Assembly: GCA_022494885.1 (NCBI GenBank)
Contig: JAGVSM010004882.1
Coordinates: 124,001-188,000, forward strand
Reading direction: 5' to 3'
DNA length: 64,000 nt
From: Micrasema longulum
Lineage: Eukaryota; Arthropoda; Insecta; Trichoptera; Brachycentridae
This document shows positions 44,871 to 55,870 of the stretch, in pieces. Under the pieces are notes generated by a model. It ran no database searches and was not told where the DNA came from. It was given only the letters and a program-made list of their open reading frames with translations. Position 1 is the stretch's first letter. Every line of letters begins with the position of its first letter. The position numbers and the translations under genes are program-made.

Positions 44871-45213
44871 TCAACAATATTTAGAGTTGAGAGATAAGGA
44901 CTGGATTCGACTCTCTAGGTAGCTGTTGTTAATATTAACATATTACAACAGAGATGAAGAACATTCAAGAGAATTTAGAAGTCTAGGCATCTACAAGGTT
45001 TATGACCTGTCATTGGATGGTTTACGTAGCCACTTTACACACTGTATAGCATTCACCATTTAGCCTATATTTAAACATCTATATTCCTTCAGTTTCTTTA
45101 ATCTGTTAATGTTTGTGAAGATAAAGACCTGAAACCTTTATTTATGCGAGTGAGATCCATCTGATTGAATTATTTCACCTACATACTGGGCAACGCCTGA
45201 AAATTTTGTGATC
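44871..45213 (+). mobile_element. Fam-A, near full length, forward
   Basis: CAACAATATTTAGAGTTGAG, GACTCTCTAGGTAGCTG, ACAACAGAGATGAAGAACAT, GAAGTCTAGGCATCTACAAG, TATGACCTGTCATTGGATGG, CACTTTACACACTGTATAGC, AATCTGTTAATGTTTGTGAA, GACCTGAAACCTTTATTTAT, GAGTGAGATCCATCTG, ACTGGGCAACGCCTGAAAAT. No inversion: the best linear example here. Confidence 0.88.
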
Positions 45214-47084
45214 AATGTAATTTTTGCAGTAATTAAAACATTCCACATTCGTTTTTATTGATTTAAAAATTAAACTGTTTTATATAGTTACAAAATTGCG
45301 CAAAAAAGGTGTTCTAATTTTTGTTTCGTTTAAAAATATAAAGAGTGAATGATGTTAAATGTAGGAGCCTACATCTACAAATTTAGGTCAAAAATACATA
45401 AATTGATCAAGCCTTTACTCACATATTTATTTCATCTTCGCTCACTAGTAGGTTAGCATAATATTATGGTGTCCAGTCTTCTCTGTCTGTAATCAAATCA
45501 CAGGAGGACTCCCGACTTCTACAGCTCATTATATATTACCTATATATAGGAATTGAGTTATATTATTTACCTTGCTTACTATTTATTAACTTCTAAGGGT
45601 TATCTATTGAAATTATAAAGGTAAAAAAAAGCAAATTTACTGACAAAGAAAAACTTTATATTTTATGTATTAATATAAGAAATCCGGGTGGGATGTTTCG
45701 GCTGTGGCCTGTTTTAGGAGCTTCTCCGTATTTCCTATAATGACGAGGAAACCACAGAAAACTCGCCAGGAGAAGAACGACTGTTGTCGTTCGTCAACAG
45801 AACTTTCGTTCCACTTGAGGCGTGTTTGGTATTTGATGCCCTGCAAGTATTGATACATTTTTTTGCATTAACTATATCTATCATGGATGATGATTTCCTT
45901 TCTTGACAAGTCTTTATGGCTGATATAATTACTATGTAAATCCTCGTCCAGATCTCCATACTTCAGACGTGAATTGCGTATTAATCAAAGAAAACCCTAT
46001 GCCCTGTAAAGTAGGCAAATGTGGTTAAGGCTCTCTGGAGGCATCTACAGTAAATGGCCAAGCTGACAAGATATTCGACGCTTTGGGTTTGCCCTGTTGT
46101 CTTATTCCAAAATTTCTAACACCGTCACACCGCATTCACACTTACCCAGAATTCTTCGGAGACATCTTTTCTCACAATTTAATTCTGTTTTGGGCACTAT
46201 AGTAAAAACCACGATCAGAGTCATCTGATTCTGAGAATTACAAATGATTTATAGTCTTTATAAGCCTGAAGAATGTAGTCGAACTGCATAATTGAATCGG
46301 TTGAATAAAAAGTACGGACTGTTTACATCGGTCAACTGTAAGTTCTATTCAGTATGTCGCTCCTTTCCGCATACGCGTCACCTTTGTTTATCGTTTCACT
46401 ATAAACCCGACTAATTGAGTAGAACAGAGACAGGAAATAGCTTACGACAGAAAAAAATATTAATAAAATGTTTTTTAACATCAAAAAAGCTATTTGAAAC
46501 AACTATTAAATAAATTATAAATATCACTTACCGGTGAAATGTTATACCATCGCTTTTCCAGATCAATTTGTGCAGTATTTCAGCGTACATATAGGCATTT
46601 TAGTAATTGCGAGGAGAAAAGTAGCCGGTGAACGCTCGCAACAGACTAAAGTCCGTTCTATCAAACATATGCCAACTAGCCGCAGGTTGAGGGGACACAT
46701 TCGAACGCTCATGTTTACTCTAGTTATATACCTCAATGGTTTCTTAATGGAATGAAATGTGTTTCAAGTCAAGGACACATCCGCCATGAACATTTTCTCT
46801 CAAATAACCGATTCAATTTCTACCGAGTTCTTGGAAGAACTGTTAAGTGTTGTCAGTCGCCAGATTTCGTAAATCCGAGTTTGATGTATGTTATGCAAGT
46901 TCCACATGTAATAAACACTGACATGTGAAAATAGTTGGTGTGAATTTATAGATTAACAAGTAAGAATAAGAAGGAAGCTAGTTTCTAAAGGTTGAGTTTT
47001 GTGGCGTTCAATCATCTTTAAATATTTGTCTTCACGGCGAAATAGCGTGAACTTTTCTTCTTTGTTGCTCAAAGTGAAGTGCAT
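45214..47084. other. unassigned sequence
   Basis: Nearly 1.9 kb without recognised genes or repeats. The parts 45670-46200 and 46530-46870 are less AT-rich and hold frames of 61-74 codons on either strand without known motifs. These are candidate unique host DNA. Confidence 0.4.
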
Positions 47085-47212
47085 CCTGATCGATTATTAC
47101 AAAATGATCAGTCTTACGATACAGTGCTTGTCAGAGACGATGAAATATTGCGAGGAAATATATGCATTGAAAATAGAACTTGGGACCTCATGCTTATACA
47201 AAGAATTTAGCA
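47085..47212 (-). mobile_element. degenerate SINE-1
   Basis: ATGATCAGTCTTACGATAC, GTGCTTGTCAGAGACGATGA, AATATTGCGAGGAAA, GAACTTGGGACCTCATGC follow the SINE-1 minus-strand order with many changes. Confidence 0.6.
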
Positions 47213-47241
47213 AAAAGTCATTGCAATGACAAAATATAATT

Positions 47242-47576
47242 CAACAATGTACATTGTCGAATTAACTACCTGGTAAAAGAAGAAGTCTAAAAATTGGAAA
47301 ATTGTTTTCAGGCGTTGCCTAGTAGGTTATTTGGTTCAGCCGGATGAATCTCACCCACGTGATAAAGGTTTCAGCTTTTTTACTTCACAAAAGTCAACAG
47401 ATGGAAGAGTTGAGGAAATGTGGATGTTCAAACGTGGGCAGAATGGTGAATTTTACACCGTGTGTAAAGTGGCCACTTAAACCAGCCAATGACAGGTCAT
47501 AAGCCCTATAAATGCCTAGACTTCCATAATCCCTTCTCAAAAATGTTTTCCCTCTCTGTTGAAATAAATTTATACC
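47242..47576 (-). mobile_element. Fam-A with 10-bp flanking repeat
   Basis: Near-consensus minus-strand copy: ACTACCTGGTAAAAGAAGAA, TTTTCAGGCGTTGCCTAGTA, GAATCTCACCCACGTGATAA, CAACAGATGGAAGAGTTGAG, GTGTGTAAAGTGGCCACTTA, CCAATGACAGGTCATAAGCC, TTTTCCCTCTCTGTTG. AAATATAATT lies on both sides (47232-47241 and 47577-47586), consistent with a target duplication but AT-rich. The left end forms a small hairpin, CAATGTACATTG. Confidence 0.87.
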
Positions 47577-47587
47577 AAATATAATTA

Positions 47588-47685
47588 TCAGTTTTGGTCC
47601 CTTGGTAGTATTGCAGGCTCCGGATCAGGAAGTTCGAGGTACGAATCCAATTTTTTTTTTATTTTTTAGAAAATTATCACGTTTT
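47588..47685 (+). mobile_element. SINE-2, 3' truncated
   Basis: TCAGTTTTGGTCCCTTGG, TCCGGATCAGGAAGTTCGAG, GTACGAATCCAATTTT. The B box is diverged. It follows Fam-A after only a few bases. Confidence 0.75.
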
Positions 47686-47770
47686 ATCGTCATTTACGAC
47701 ATTATCGTCATTTACGACAAAAAAAACATGGCCCAAAAATAAAGAAAAAAAATACTAAATTATAAGAATC

Positions 47771-48125
47771 TCAGTGTCCGGGTGGATGAGAAATACAGTT
47801 TTGTTTGCCAAATATATCTTGAATCCGAAACTAGTAAATTCGAATATGCCTACTCTCAGGTAAAAATCCTGAATAAGGAAATCGAATAAAAATAAATACG
47901 CCTTGTAGTGTAAGTGGCTGGTTTGTTCGACTACCATACTTGACGTCCCGGGCTCGATTCCCGAAAAGGTCGACATAAAATATTGATTTAAAAGGTGGCT
48001 ACACCGCAATATTTCATTGTTCCTGGACAGACACCTAAAGCGTAAAAATGATCACCTTATCTTCATGTAACAGCTGATCTATGCAGTGCCCTATGCACCA
48101 TCGGATGCGGATAAAACTATGATGA
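47771..48125 (+). mobile_element. SINE-1 with 5' leader, full length
   Basis: Leader CAGTGTCCGGGTGGATGAGA, then TACTCTCAGGTAAAAATCCT, head GCCTTGTAGTGTAAGTGG, CTACCATACTTGACGTCCC, B box GGGCTCGATTCCCG, body GGTGGCTACACCGCAATATT, AAAATGATCACCTTATCTTC, GCACCATCGGATGCGGATAA, short ATGATGA tail. Confidence 0.88.
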
Positions 48126-48710
48126 TCTCTGTATTAGTTCGTCATTTATATAGTGTATTGCAATAATCCCGCAAGAATTTAATTCGTACTTTCTTACAAA
48201 TTTCGGATAAATATTACTTAATATTATTATTGATATAATGATGCCTTTATGATTTGGGATCGTTTGTTACCCTAGTGGTTACGTATTGGGCGATAAGAAT
48301 TAATTAATTCAATAATCTCATTCAGCCTAATTATGTTATTTCATGCCCGATAAATTGATAGTAGAATATGGTGCTCCGTTTCTATTGCTAAAGTTTTATA
48401 GTTGGAGTTCTTCCCCATTTTAAATTACTAAAGCCACCCCAAAGGAGTCTTCAATAAAAACTTAGTCTTAGAACGTGTAGTAATGTTTTTTTTTATTGCC
48501 GTGGGGTAAATTTCCACTGCCCTTGTATTTTTGTTTATTTCCTACCCCACAATTTATAGTATTCATCTACGAGCCCAATTTTTAATGGAATTCATGTCGT
48601 GAGGTTTGAAAAACAATTTCAAATCTTTATTTTTACATATCGTTCTGAAAATAGCGGTTGAAATGACGAATAACGTCATGACGACAGATTAGGTTATGTG
48701 TTTCGAAACA
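48126..48710. other. unassigned sequence
   Basis: No feature recognised. Confidence 0.4.
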
Positions 48711-48945
48711 TCATCATCATTCCCTTTCCGCACCTAATGGTGCATAGGGAACTGCATTGGTACACCGATTGCAGCGTACCTTGATCATTTTTGTTAAATG
48801 AAGGAAAGATGATCAGTCTTATGCTTCAGATGCCAGTCTGGGGACTATAAAATATTCTGGTGTGAAAACACCCTTTTAAATAACTATTTCACCCGAAACC
48901 TCTCGCATGGTAGGCAAACGCGATGGCCATTACACACAAGGACGA
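48711..48945 (-). mobile_element. SINE-1 without leader
   Basis: Minus strand: GTCGTCCTTGTGTGTAATGG, TTTGCCTACCATGCGAGAGG; the B box is lost by a ~20-bp deletion before GAAATAGTTATTTAAAAGGG. The body is near consensus and ends GCGGAAAGGGAATGATGATG. Confidence 0.88.
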
Positions 48946-49380
48946 CTCAGACCGACGCCGAACTGGTCGAAATAAATAATAATTACAGTTGCGTTTTACA
49001 CACATCATTTTTAGAGAGATTAAAAAAAAACAAAAAAAAATTCACCATTTAAAAATATTTAAAAAAAAACCACCATCGAAAGCTTCATTGTTTAAATTAT
49101 CCCACAAACACTTCATTGATAAGATAGTGCAAAATAATTTCATAATTATATTGCGTTATTTTTTTAATCACCTGGCAATTACAATTATTATTACAATTCA
49201 CCAATACCTAGACTACACCGGCTAGGTAACGAGTATGGTGAAGTTGATATATTTTGTCTGTCTTTATATAATTATGGGTTAAGTTTTCAAAAGGTTGTAA
49301 ATTAATTTGTATAAAATTTCTTAATATTGTTCATTATTTACTATTTTTTTTCTCATGTATCTCTATAATAATGTATAAAC
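48946..49380. other. unassigned AT-rich sequence
   Basis: No recognised feature apart from A runs. Confidence 0.4.
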
Positions 49381-49383
49381 TTA

Positions 49384-49478
49384 TGTGTGTGCATGTATGT
49401 GTATGTATATATATGTACATGCATGTATGTATATGTGTGTGTATGTATGCATATGGATGTTTATGTGTGTGTGTATGT
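49384..49478. repeat. (TG/TATG)n microsatellite
   Basis: Interleaved TGTG, TATG and CATG units over about 95 bp. The frame across it (Cys/Met/Tyr/Val only) is a repeat artefact. Confidence 0.9.
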
Positions 49479-50402
49479 TTTCATACGTAAATTGATTAAA
49501 TATTTTTATATGTACCCATATACCCATGTTGGTACATTTCCTTATTTTTACTTATTATTGTATATTTTAGTTTTTCTTATGTTATCTTTAGTTTTAACTA
49601 AATTTACATACTTACTTTTCACTGCTGCACTCGAATGTAATTTCTAATATATATAAAAGCCCGTAGGGTGTGTAAATTTATAAATAAATTAATAAATTAC
49701 TAGAAATAAGGATAGAATAAGGCTGCCATTTGAATAAAAAAAACGGAATCCTAAAATTGTATTATGTATAAAGATTCGAAAATTTATTAAAAGATACCTA
49801 AATGTATGAGGAATAAAAAAAAGTTTGAATGAACTTAAAAAGAAATGTTGTGTACTGTAAAATGATGTTAATATATATGTAAGTAAAATAAGTGTAAATA
49901 TTAGTTTATATACCATGTATCATAATATAAGCTAACTTGTTTCACATGTTAGCAAACAAATATGGAAACTTAGACATATTTCATTTATCTTTATATCAAT
50001 TAAAAATCACTACTTTAATCATTTCCTTTCTAAATTATAAAAAAATGTACCAAGTAATATTTGTTTAACTGTTTATGCTATGATACATAGCCTCTGTTAC
50101 TTCAATACCTTTTTTGATTAAACCTTTTATTTATGTTATAATTAATTATTTAATTTTTCTTTATTATTTCCTTATTTTCTGCTGATTTTATTTCATGTAT
50201 CTATATTTTTTATGCTGTGTTCAGGTGTTCAGGTGTTTTGTTTTATTATAATTGTTTTTAAATATTATTTTATATTTTATCGAAGGCGTACGCCGTCGAA
50301 ATAAATAAATAATTAACTTAAGAAATAAATATAAAAAAATATATTTTCATGCTAATCGGATATTGTAGGCGCAACAGCGATTTGCGATCTTATTATTAAC
50401 CC
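49479..50402. other. AT-rich sequence with two LINE-like tails
   Basis: AAAAGCCCGTAGGGTGTGTA followed by AAATAAATTAATAAA ends near 49698. GAAGGCGTACGCCGTCGAAA followed by TAAATAAATAA lies at 50282-50313. Both look like LINE 3' ends (short hairpin then AATAAA-type tail), but no coding part is kept. Confidence 0.45.
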
Positions 50403-50530
50403 AAATATTTCGATTTCGGGGCCATTTCCAACGAGTTAGAAAATAAGAATCAAGTTGGAGTATAGTGGGGTTCGAATGTCTATCCTCTGATTCGTGAGTC
50501 CGCAACACTTGGTACGGGACCACAACCAGA
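50403..50530 (-). mobile_element. SINE-2
   Basis: Minus strand: GGTTGTGGTCCCGTACCAAG, TTGCGGACTCACGAATCAGA, B box damaged (CATTCGAACCCC), ACTATACTCCAACTTGATTC, CTAACTCGTTGGAAATGGCC, CCGAAATCGAAATATTTGGG. Confidence 0.85.
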
Positions 50531-51556
50531 ATGGAATGCCCGGCATCGCTCGTTTACATAGTGTATTATAACATGTATATTATGATGTGATAGTGAATAA
50601 TCTTTATTAGGATTTTTCAGGGTATCTTAATACCATGTTTTATTTAAGAAAACAATTAAGGTACGATAAAAAGTAAGTCATTTAATTTTTTGGAAATCCT
50701 GAATTGATTTTCATTCGAGGAAACCTTTTCACCATCAATATTTTTTATTATACATTTTTTATACGGTTACTGTGCGGAAGCTATCTGCTGTGGTAAAATA
50801 GGTCAGGTGCATTTATTTATTATCAACGAAAGAAAATTTTCAGGTGCGAGATTCGACGGTCATCTTTTAGATTTTTTGTATGACACAATTATTAATATCC
50901 GCTTTAAAGGTAGGTATATCGGATACTAATATTGTAGGATTATTTTACCGGATAATTGAGAAATTATAATATTTATCACCGATTTTTCATCGTGTCTACG
51001 AATTTGTATTTATTTAAAATATGGTTTTGGATTTCCAAATTAGGTGTAATTAAAATTCGAGCGTAGTTAATCAGGGTTGCGAAAATGGGAAATTTGAGTG
51101 CACATGGTGAACTTTTTCATTTTCTTTTTAGCCGAGCTATTTTCTTATTGTTAAATGTGTCGGCATCAATACCCTGATAAATTGGAATAGTTCATTCGGT
51201 TGTGCATAACTCAATGCCCCGACCCCCCTCCTTCCGGGGAATGGGCCTGAGACTAGGATCGGGGGGGCCAGGGAGCCCGGCCTCATGTCGCCTGAAATTA
51301 CTCCAGGCTTTAATTTTAACATATCACCGAACTAAGGGACATTTTGTAGTCTTTCGTGATTCTTACAAGATTTCACGGCTCATGTAATTTCGCTGTAACA
51401 ATCGTCACAATGAACTAGGGGAATTCTATATATTACGCGATGCATACTAATTTAGCTTAATAGCTTGCGTACGCTGGGTAAAACACTTATTGGGAGTGGT
51501 ATGCAAAAACAAACAATAAGTTTTTAGAAATTTATCGCAAAAGAGAGCGTTTTTTT
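50531..51556. other. unassigned sequence with a G/C-run patch
   Basis: The patch 51213-51290 holds CCCCGACCCCCCTCC and GGGGGGGCCAGGGAG runs. No gene recognised; 61-codon frames on both strands are uninformative. Confidence 0.4.
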
Positions 51557-51620
51557 CTGAGAATGGAATACGGAAGTCGAGGCTTTTTCAGAGCTTATGA
51601 CCTGTCATTGGCTAGTTTAA

Positions 51621-52112
51621 CACTTTGAGTACCGGCCGAATACACATATAATTAACCCTGTGCCCGGCCCATTTTTGTGAAATTTCATACTTTGTGAAGG
51701 GTTTCTTAATAGTGTCATAATTATGAAAATACTAGGTTAAATCAATTAAAACTTCTCATATTTATTTTAAACAATTAAATAAGTCATTTTTGTATGATAG
51801 TTTGGCCAACATTAGCCTTTATGGAGGGCCACATTGCGCATTGCAATGTTCGCACATATACAGGGCCGCACTCCTTTTTTTGTGCTTTGTATCCCGGAGC
51901 TGTGTAAACACGTGATTATAATAACCATGCGTTGTGTCCCGGTCCCGTGTTTTCACGTGGTTTACCAGCAGCGACAAAGTACTAATAAAAGTAACTAGAT
52001 GTCAATAAAATGCACTTTTTTAGACAGCAGGTAAACCACGTGAAAACACGGGACCGGGACACAACGCATGGTTATATAATCACGTGTTTACATGGCTCCG
52101 GGATACAAAGTG
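51621..52112. mobile_element. piggyBac-type MITE with internal hairpin
   Basis: Length 492 bp. TTAA on both sides (51617-51620 and 52113-52116) is the hallmark target duplication of piggyBac. Ends are inverted: CACTTTGAGTACCGGCC on the left versus CACTTTGTATCCCGGAGCC on the reverse-complemented right. It carries no transposase, so it is non-autonomous. An internal stretch repeats the right end in inverse orientation (separate entry). Confidence 0.92.
51885..52110. repeat. 82-bp inverted repeat with 63-bp loop
   Basis: Arms 51885-51966 and 52030-52110 are inverse copies with only 2 mismatches and one 1-base gap. They include CACGTGATTATA, CATGCGTTGTGTCCCGGTCC, CGTGTTTTCACGTGGTTTAC. The outer end of the right arm is the MITE's right terminus, so the terminal sequence exists twice. 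Confidence 0.95.
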
Positions 52113-52303
52113 TTAAGTGACAACTTTACACACTGTGTAACATTGACCATTCTACCTATGTTTGAATATACGCATTTCGCTAACTCTTCCATCTGTTGAC
52201 TTTCGTGAAATTAAATAGCTGAAACCATTATTGATGTGGGTGAGATTCATTTGACTAAATTTTTATACCTACTGGACAACGTTTTTTAATGTTTGTACTT
52301 CCT

Positions 52304-52752
52304 TTTCTCTCTCTCTCTCTCCGATGGCGCTACAGCCTATATCGCGCTTTGGCCTCCTGCAACTTTCGCCTCCAACTCTGCCTGTCCTCAGCCGCCGTCT
52401 TCCAATTTGCCACCTGGAGAAACTGCCCTGCATCCTTTCTCACTTCATCCTCCCGTCTCAGCCTGGATCTTCCCACTGATCTTCTTCCACTCGGGTGTCC
52501 GCTCATTAATTTTTTAGAGACACGTGAATCAGGCATTCGCTGCACATGTCCGGCTCATCTTAATTTAAGCAACTTCATATGTGCCGAGATGCTCGAGGCC
52601 TGGTATTTATTGTACAGTTCTTCGTTATACAAATGCGCCCCTGATTATTCTCTCTCACCGGTCCGCAGATTCTTCGGAGTACCTTTCGCTCAAAAGTGTC
52701 CAGCCATCTTTACTGTCAGTGTTAGCGCATCACACTCATACGCCAAAACAGT
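52304..52752 (-). pseudogene. LINE ORF2 C-terminal region, decayed
   Basis: Minus-strand segments in order: TVLAYECDALTLTVKM, LDTFERKVLRRICGPVREN, HMKLLKLR (stop) AGHVQRMPDSRV, GHPSGRRSVGRSRLRREDEV, then RKDAGQFLQVANWKTAAEDR and a W-containing end at 52330. They match the LINE order (YGCExWTLT, then FERKxLRRIxGP, then RLxWxGHVxRM, then GRPxxRWxDxV, then NWxxxAxDRxxWR). At least two frameshifts and one stop are present. The 3' end GGCTGTAGCGCCAT leads into (GA)n (52304-52321 as (TC)n). The GGCTGTAGCGCCA box is the same as in the 6.4-kb copy, so the two belong to related LINEs. No reverse transcriptase domain is present. Confidence 0.9.
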
Positions 52753-54651
52753 ACGTTAAATTGTTTTGTAAATGGTAATATTGATTTTTCACGAAAGCTT
52801 CTTCTTTTTGTATCAGATAATTTATATGTATATTGGTACGCTATAGAGGTATAACTATTTTCTGCTTTGAACTACATCTTTTATACTTTTAAGTATTCAA
52901 ATAGGTTTTTGCTGTAACTTTGAAATTCTTGTTGGATTTCTACGGTGCATTAGACAAGACACTACTTCTCGTACGTCTGTGTTCCGAATTAGGTTCACAG
53001 TGAGATCACTTTATTTAAGACTACTTAAATGGACATTGTACTCCTAGTAATAATACTTAACTTTTGAAAATGTATTATTGCTATTGTTTTTAATTTAAAT
53101 GCTGTCAGTTTATTTTTTCTTTCGCGGTAGACGTGGCTGACCTAAGCGCAAGACGTCGGATTGGATTTTTATTTTTAACTGTTACCAAATAAAAGTAGTC
53201 TACAGAAAAATCCGATGACTTTATAACCATAATTGTTTGTCGAAATTATGTGACATGGGTAGCAGTTAGCTTATCTCTCAAAAAAAGAGCTGCGAGTGAA
53301 TCTGATATAAATAACGGATTGTGTCGAGCCTCGTAACTCTTTCACCAAATACAGCGAAGACTATTTACGTGGCCCTCAGAATATTCCACTTCTAAATTCT
53401 AGATACCCATATACATAATGTCAGGTACATAATATTTTAGAAAACAGGTATACTGTGGTGGGCAAGATTCTAGTTAGAATACTTAGGACAGCAATAACTT
53501 TAAATAACGCGATATTCCTATCGAATAAAATGTCAATTTTATTACACGGTGCCGTTTTATTGCGAGTAAATAAAATTTTATAGGGACGCTAAATCTGCAG
53601 TAGTCTATTAAGATTTTAGAAAAACCTCATAAATGTATGAATATGTAATATAATGTTTGGTCATCATTGCCGGTGTTTTATGAAAAATATGTTTTTTTAT
53701 GTTTATCGCATATTAGATTGGAAACAACAATTTTTAAAAACAGTTTTAATGACGACAAAAATTATTTATTTGTAACATAAAATATTGCTAATAAAACAAA
53801 ACTGTTAGCTGGTCCGTAGATATTGTATTTTATGTTGTTATATTTTTTTAACCTTTAACGATTTTTCTATTTCAAATGCAAACAAATGTCATAAAAATAA
53901 ATTTTAACTATGATGATGCGGTTTTTTGGAAAAAGAAACATGAAAATTGAGACATTTATTTGGAATTGACTGTTCTAAGACCTGTAAAATCTTAGACTTG
54001 TTCCTTTGAAATATCTTTCGTTATTTTGAATCTGTTGAAATATTTTTGAATCTTTACAATTTCTCGTAAATTCATAACCTTTTCTCGAAAAGTCCTTCTC
54101 TGTTATGTATGGGAAAATTTCAATGTTTTACTAAGGGGTGTTGTGGAGGGTTTTGAAAATAATCTCAAGTTTTTTTATTAATAAAACGTTGACAGCTTAC
54201 TCGGATCCATTACTCGGTAGGAGGCTAAAGTTTGCCACGTGTCCCACAATGGAGTTTTCGCGCAATATTTTGACACTCAGCCACGTGGCGCGGTATTGAC
54301 TATTTACAAGGTGCGTAGGTAGGACGTTAGCTTATCCTTCGCAAACGTTGTAAATTAAATAAAATAATATAAGGAGTAAGCTTACGGAATAACTTACACG
54401 GACGACAGTTATTTTTACACTTTATTTCTTTTCCCTATCATTACGATCACCCAATATTGCGAAAGGTACTGTAATGGTATAAGTAACTAATAATTGAATA
54501 CAATTGTTCATATTTACACTTCAGATGTCGATAGATACTAAAATATGTTAGTCTAAAATCAATTTGATAAATATTTAATATCCATTTGTAAATTAATTAA
54601 TCAAAAGTGTATCAAAACATATTGCCGATAAACTTTTTGAATTTAATTTAC
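52753..54651. other. unassigned AT-rich sequence
   Basis: No gene or repeat family recognised. The part around 54190-54320 is less AT-rich and contains two GCCACGTG words. Confidence 0.45.
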
Positions 54652-55052
54652 AAACAATGTTTGAGTATGTTCAAATGCTTGCAGACTGGCTGAAGCAGAG
54701 AGGGAAAACTTTTTTAAGAAGGGAATATAGAAGTCTAGGCATTTACAGGGCTTATGACCTGTTATTGGCTGGTTTAAGTGGCCACTTTACACACTGTGCA
54801 ACATTTACCATTCTGCCTATGTTTGAACATCCACATTTCCTCAACTCTTCCATCTGTTGACTTTTGTGAAGTAAAAGAGCTGAAACCTTTATCACGTGGG
54901 TGAGATTCATCTGGCTAAACCAAATCACCTACTAGGCAACGCCTGAAAACAATTTTCCAATTTTTATACTTCTTCTTTTACCAGGTAGGTCCAAATGCTT
55001 GCAGACTGGCTAGATTTTCTCCCTACGGAGTTGTTCATATTTAAATTTACTG
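54652..55052 (+). mobile_element. Fam-A followed by a second copy of its own start
   Basis: Forward copy: CAATGTTTGAGTATGTTCAA, ATGCTTGCAGACTGGCTG, then a ~55-bp deletion, CAGAGAGGGAAAACTTTTTT, the full middle, and CTTCTTCTTTTACCAGGTAG. At 54989 the sequence restarts in the same orientation with GTCCAAATGCTTGCAGACTG, TCTCCCTACGGAGTTGTTCA, TATTTAAATTTA. This is a head-to-tail junction. Confidence 0.88.
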
Positions 55053-55138
55053 TTAATTTTTCCCTAAAAACGTTTTTACTCAAAATAAATTTAAATTTAC
55101 AAAGTTTACCATATTAATATATTTCACTGGTTAATTTT

Positions 55139-55215
55139 TCAACACTGCGCAACATTAACGTTTTTGCCTTATTTTTTATATTTCCTAAATTTTTCGTCTG
55201 TTGATAAAAACATTT
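55139..55215 (+). mobile_element. degenerate Fam-A fragment
   Basis: AACACTGCGCAACATTAACG, TTTTGCCTTATTTTTTATAT, TTTCGTCTGTTGATAAAAA follow the Fam-A middle with many substitutions. It may continue the tandem unit that starts at 54989. Confidence 0.6.
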
Positions 55216-55870
55216 TAATTTTACAGCAAATCTCGCATTTAAACTATTTTTAGGGAGTCGCTTGATTAATCAGTTCCCAGTAGCAGAATTGCCTAGTGCC
55301 GATCGTAATCCGCTAGTGCGTTCACAATGTCTTTGTATCAAATGATGCATCGATCATTACCCACCCTTATCAGAGCGAAGGATTAATTCGGAGCTTTTTA
55401 CGCTGCGGTACGGGGCGTTATTGAAAAAAATCATAATAGGTTTATAGTTATCCTTTCGGGGGGAGGGGGTCCCACCAGGGGGCGGTAATAAATGACACGT
55501 GCGCGTTTGAAAAACCCAATTTCGGATTTAAGTCGGGCCTAAGTAGACCGGTGCCGGGTCAGTCGATTCTCCCCTATTTATTGCGGGATTTGAAACGATA
55601 TATCGATTGCATACGTGATTGTCGGTCGATGATTCTTCCACAGGGAGCTGGAAGTCTACGCGTCAATACCAAAGGGGAAACAGCCATTCCGCTATCGAAG
55701 AAATAAAACTTATTTGCAAACAATACTGGATATTTTCCCAACAGAAGTGAAGCTGTTGTGATATAGAAATCTTATGAACTGTATTTGTCTGCCTTATGAA
55801 CCAATCTTAAAACAACCCGGAATCGCACTTTTATTGAACTAAAGCCAAAATTTCCAAACGACAATAAATT
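55216..55870. other. unassigned sequence with GC-rich patch
   Basis: Region 55380-55580 contains GGGGGGAGGGGGTCCC and CCGGTGCCGGGTC. No coding pattern. Possibly regulatory DNA (inference only). Confidence 0.4.

Larger units (their letters stand above)
51557..52298 (+). mobile_element. Fam-A split by a TTAA-flanked MITE
   Basis: The left part (51557-51620: GGAAGTCGAGGC, AGCTTATGACCTGTCATTGG, CTAGTTTAA) and right part (52113-52298: TTAAGTGACAACTTTACACA, CTCTTCCATCTGTTGACTTT, CTGAAACCATTATTGATGTG, GGTGAGATTCATTTGAC) join exactly at TTAA to restore the consensus CTGGTTTAAGTGGCCACTTT. The outer 5' end is missing. Confidence 0.9.

Noticed and set aside
49387..49647. 86-codon Cys/Met/Tyr/Val-rich frame
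   Set aside because: Product of the (TG/TATG)n microsatellite.
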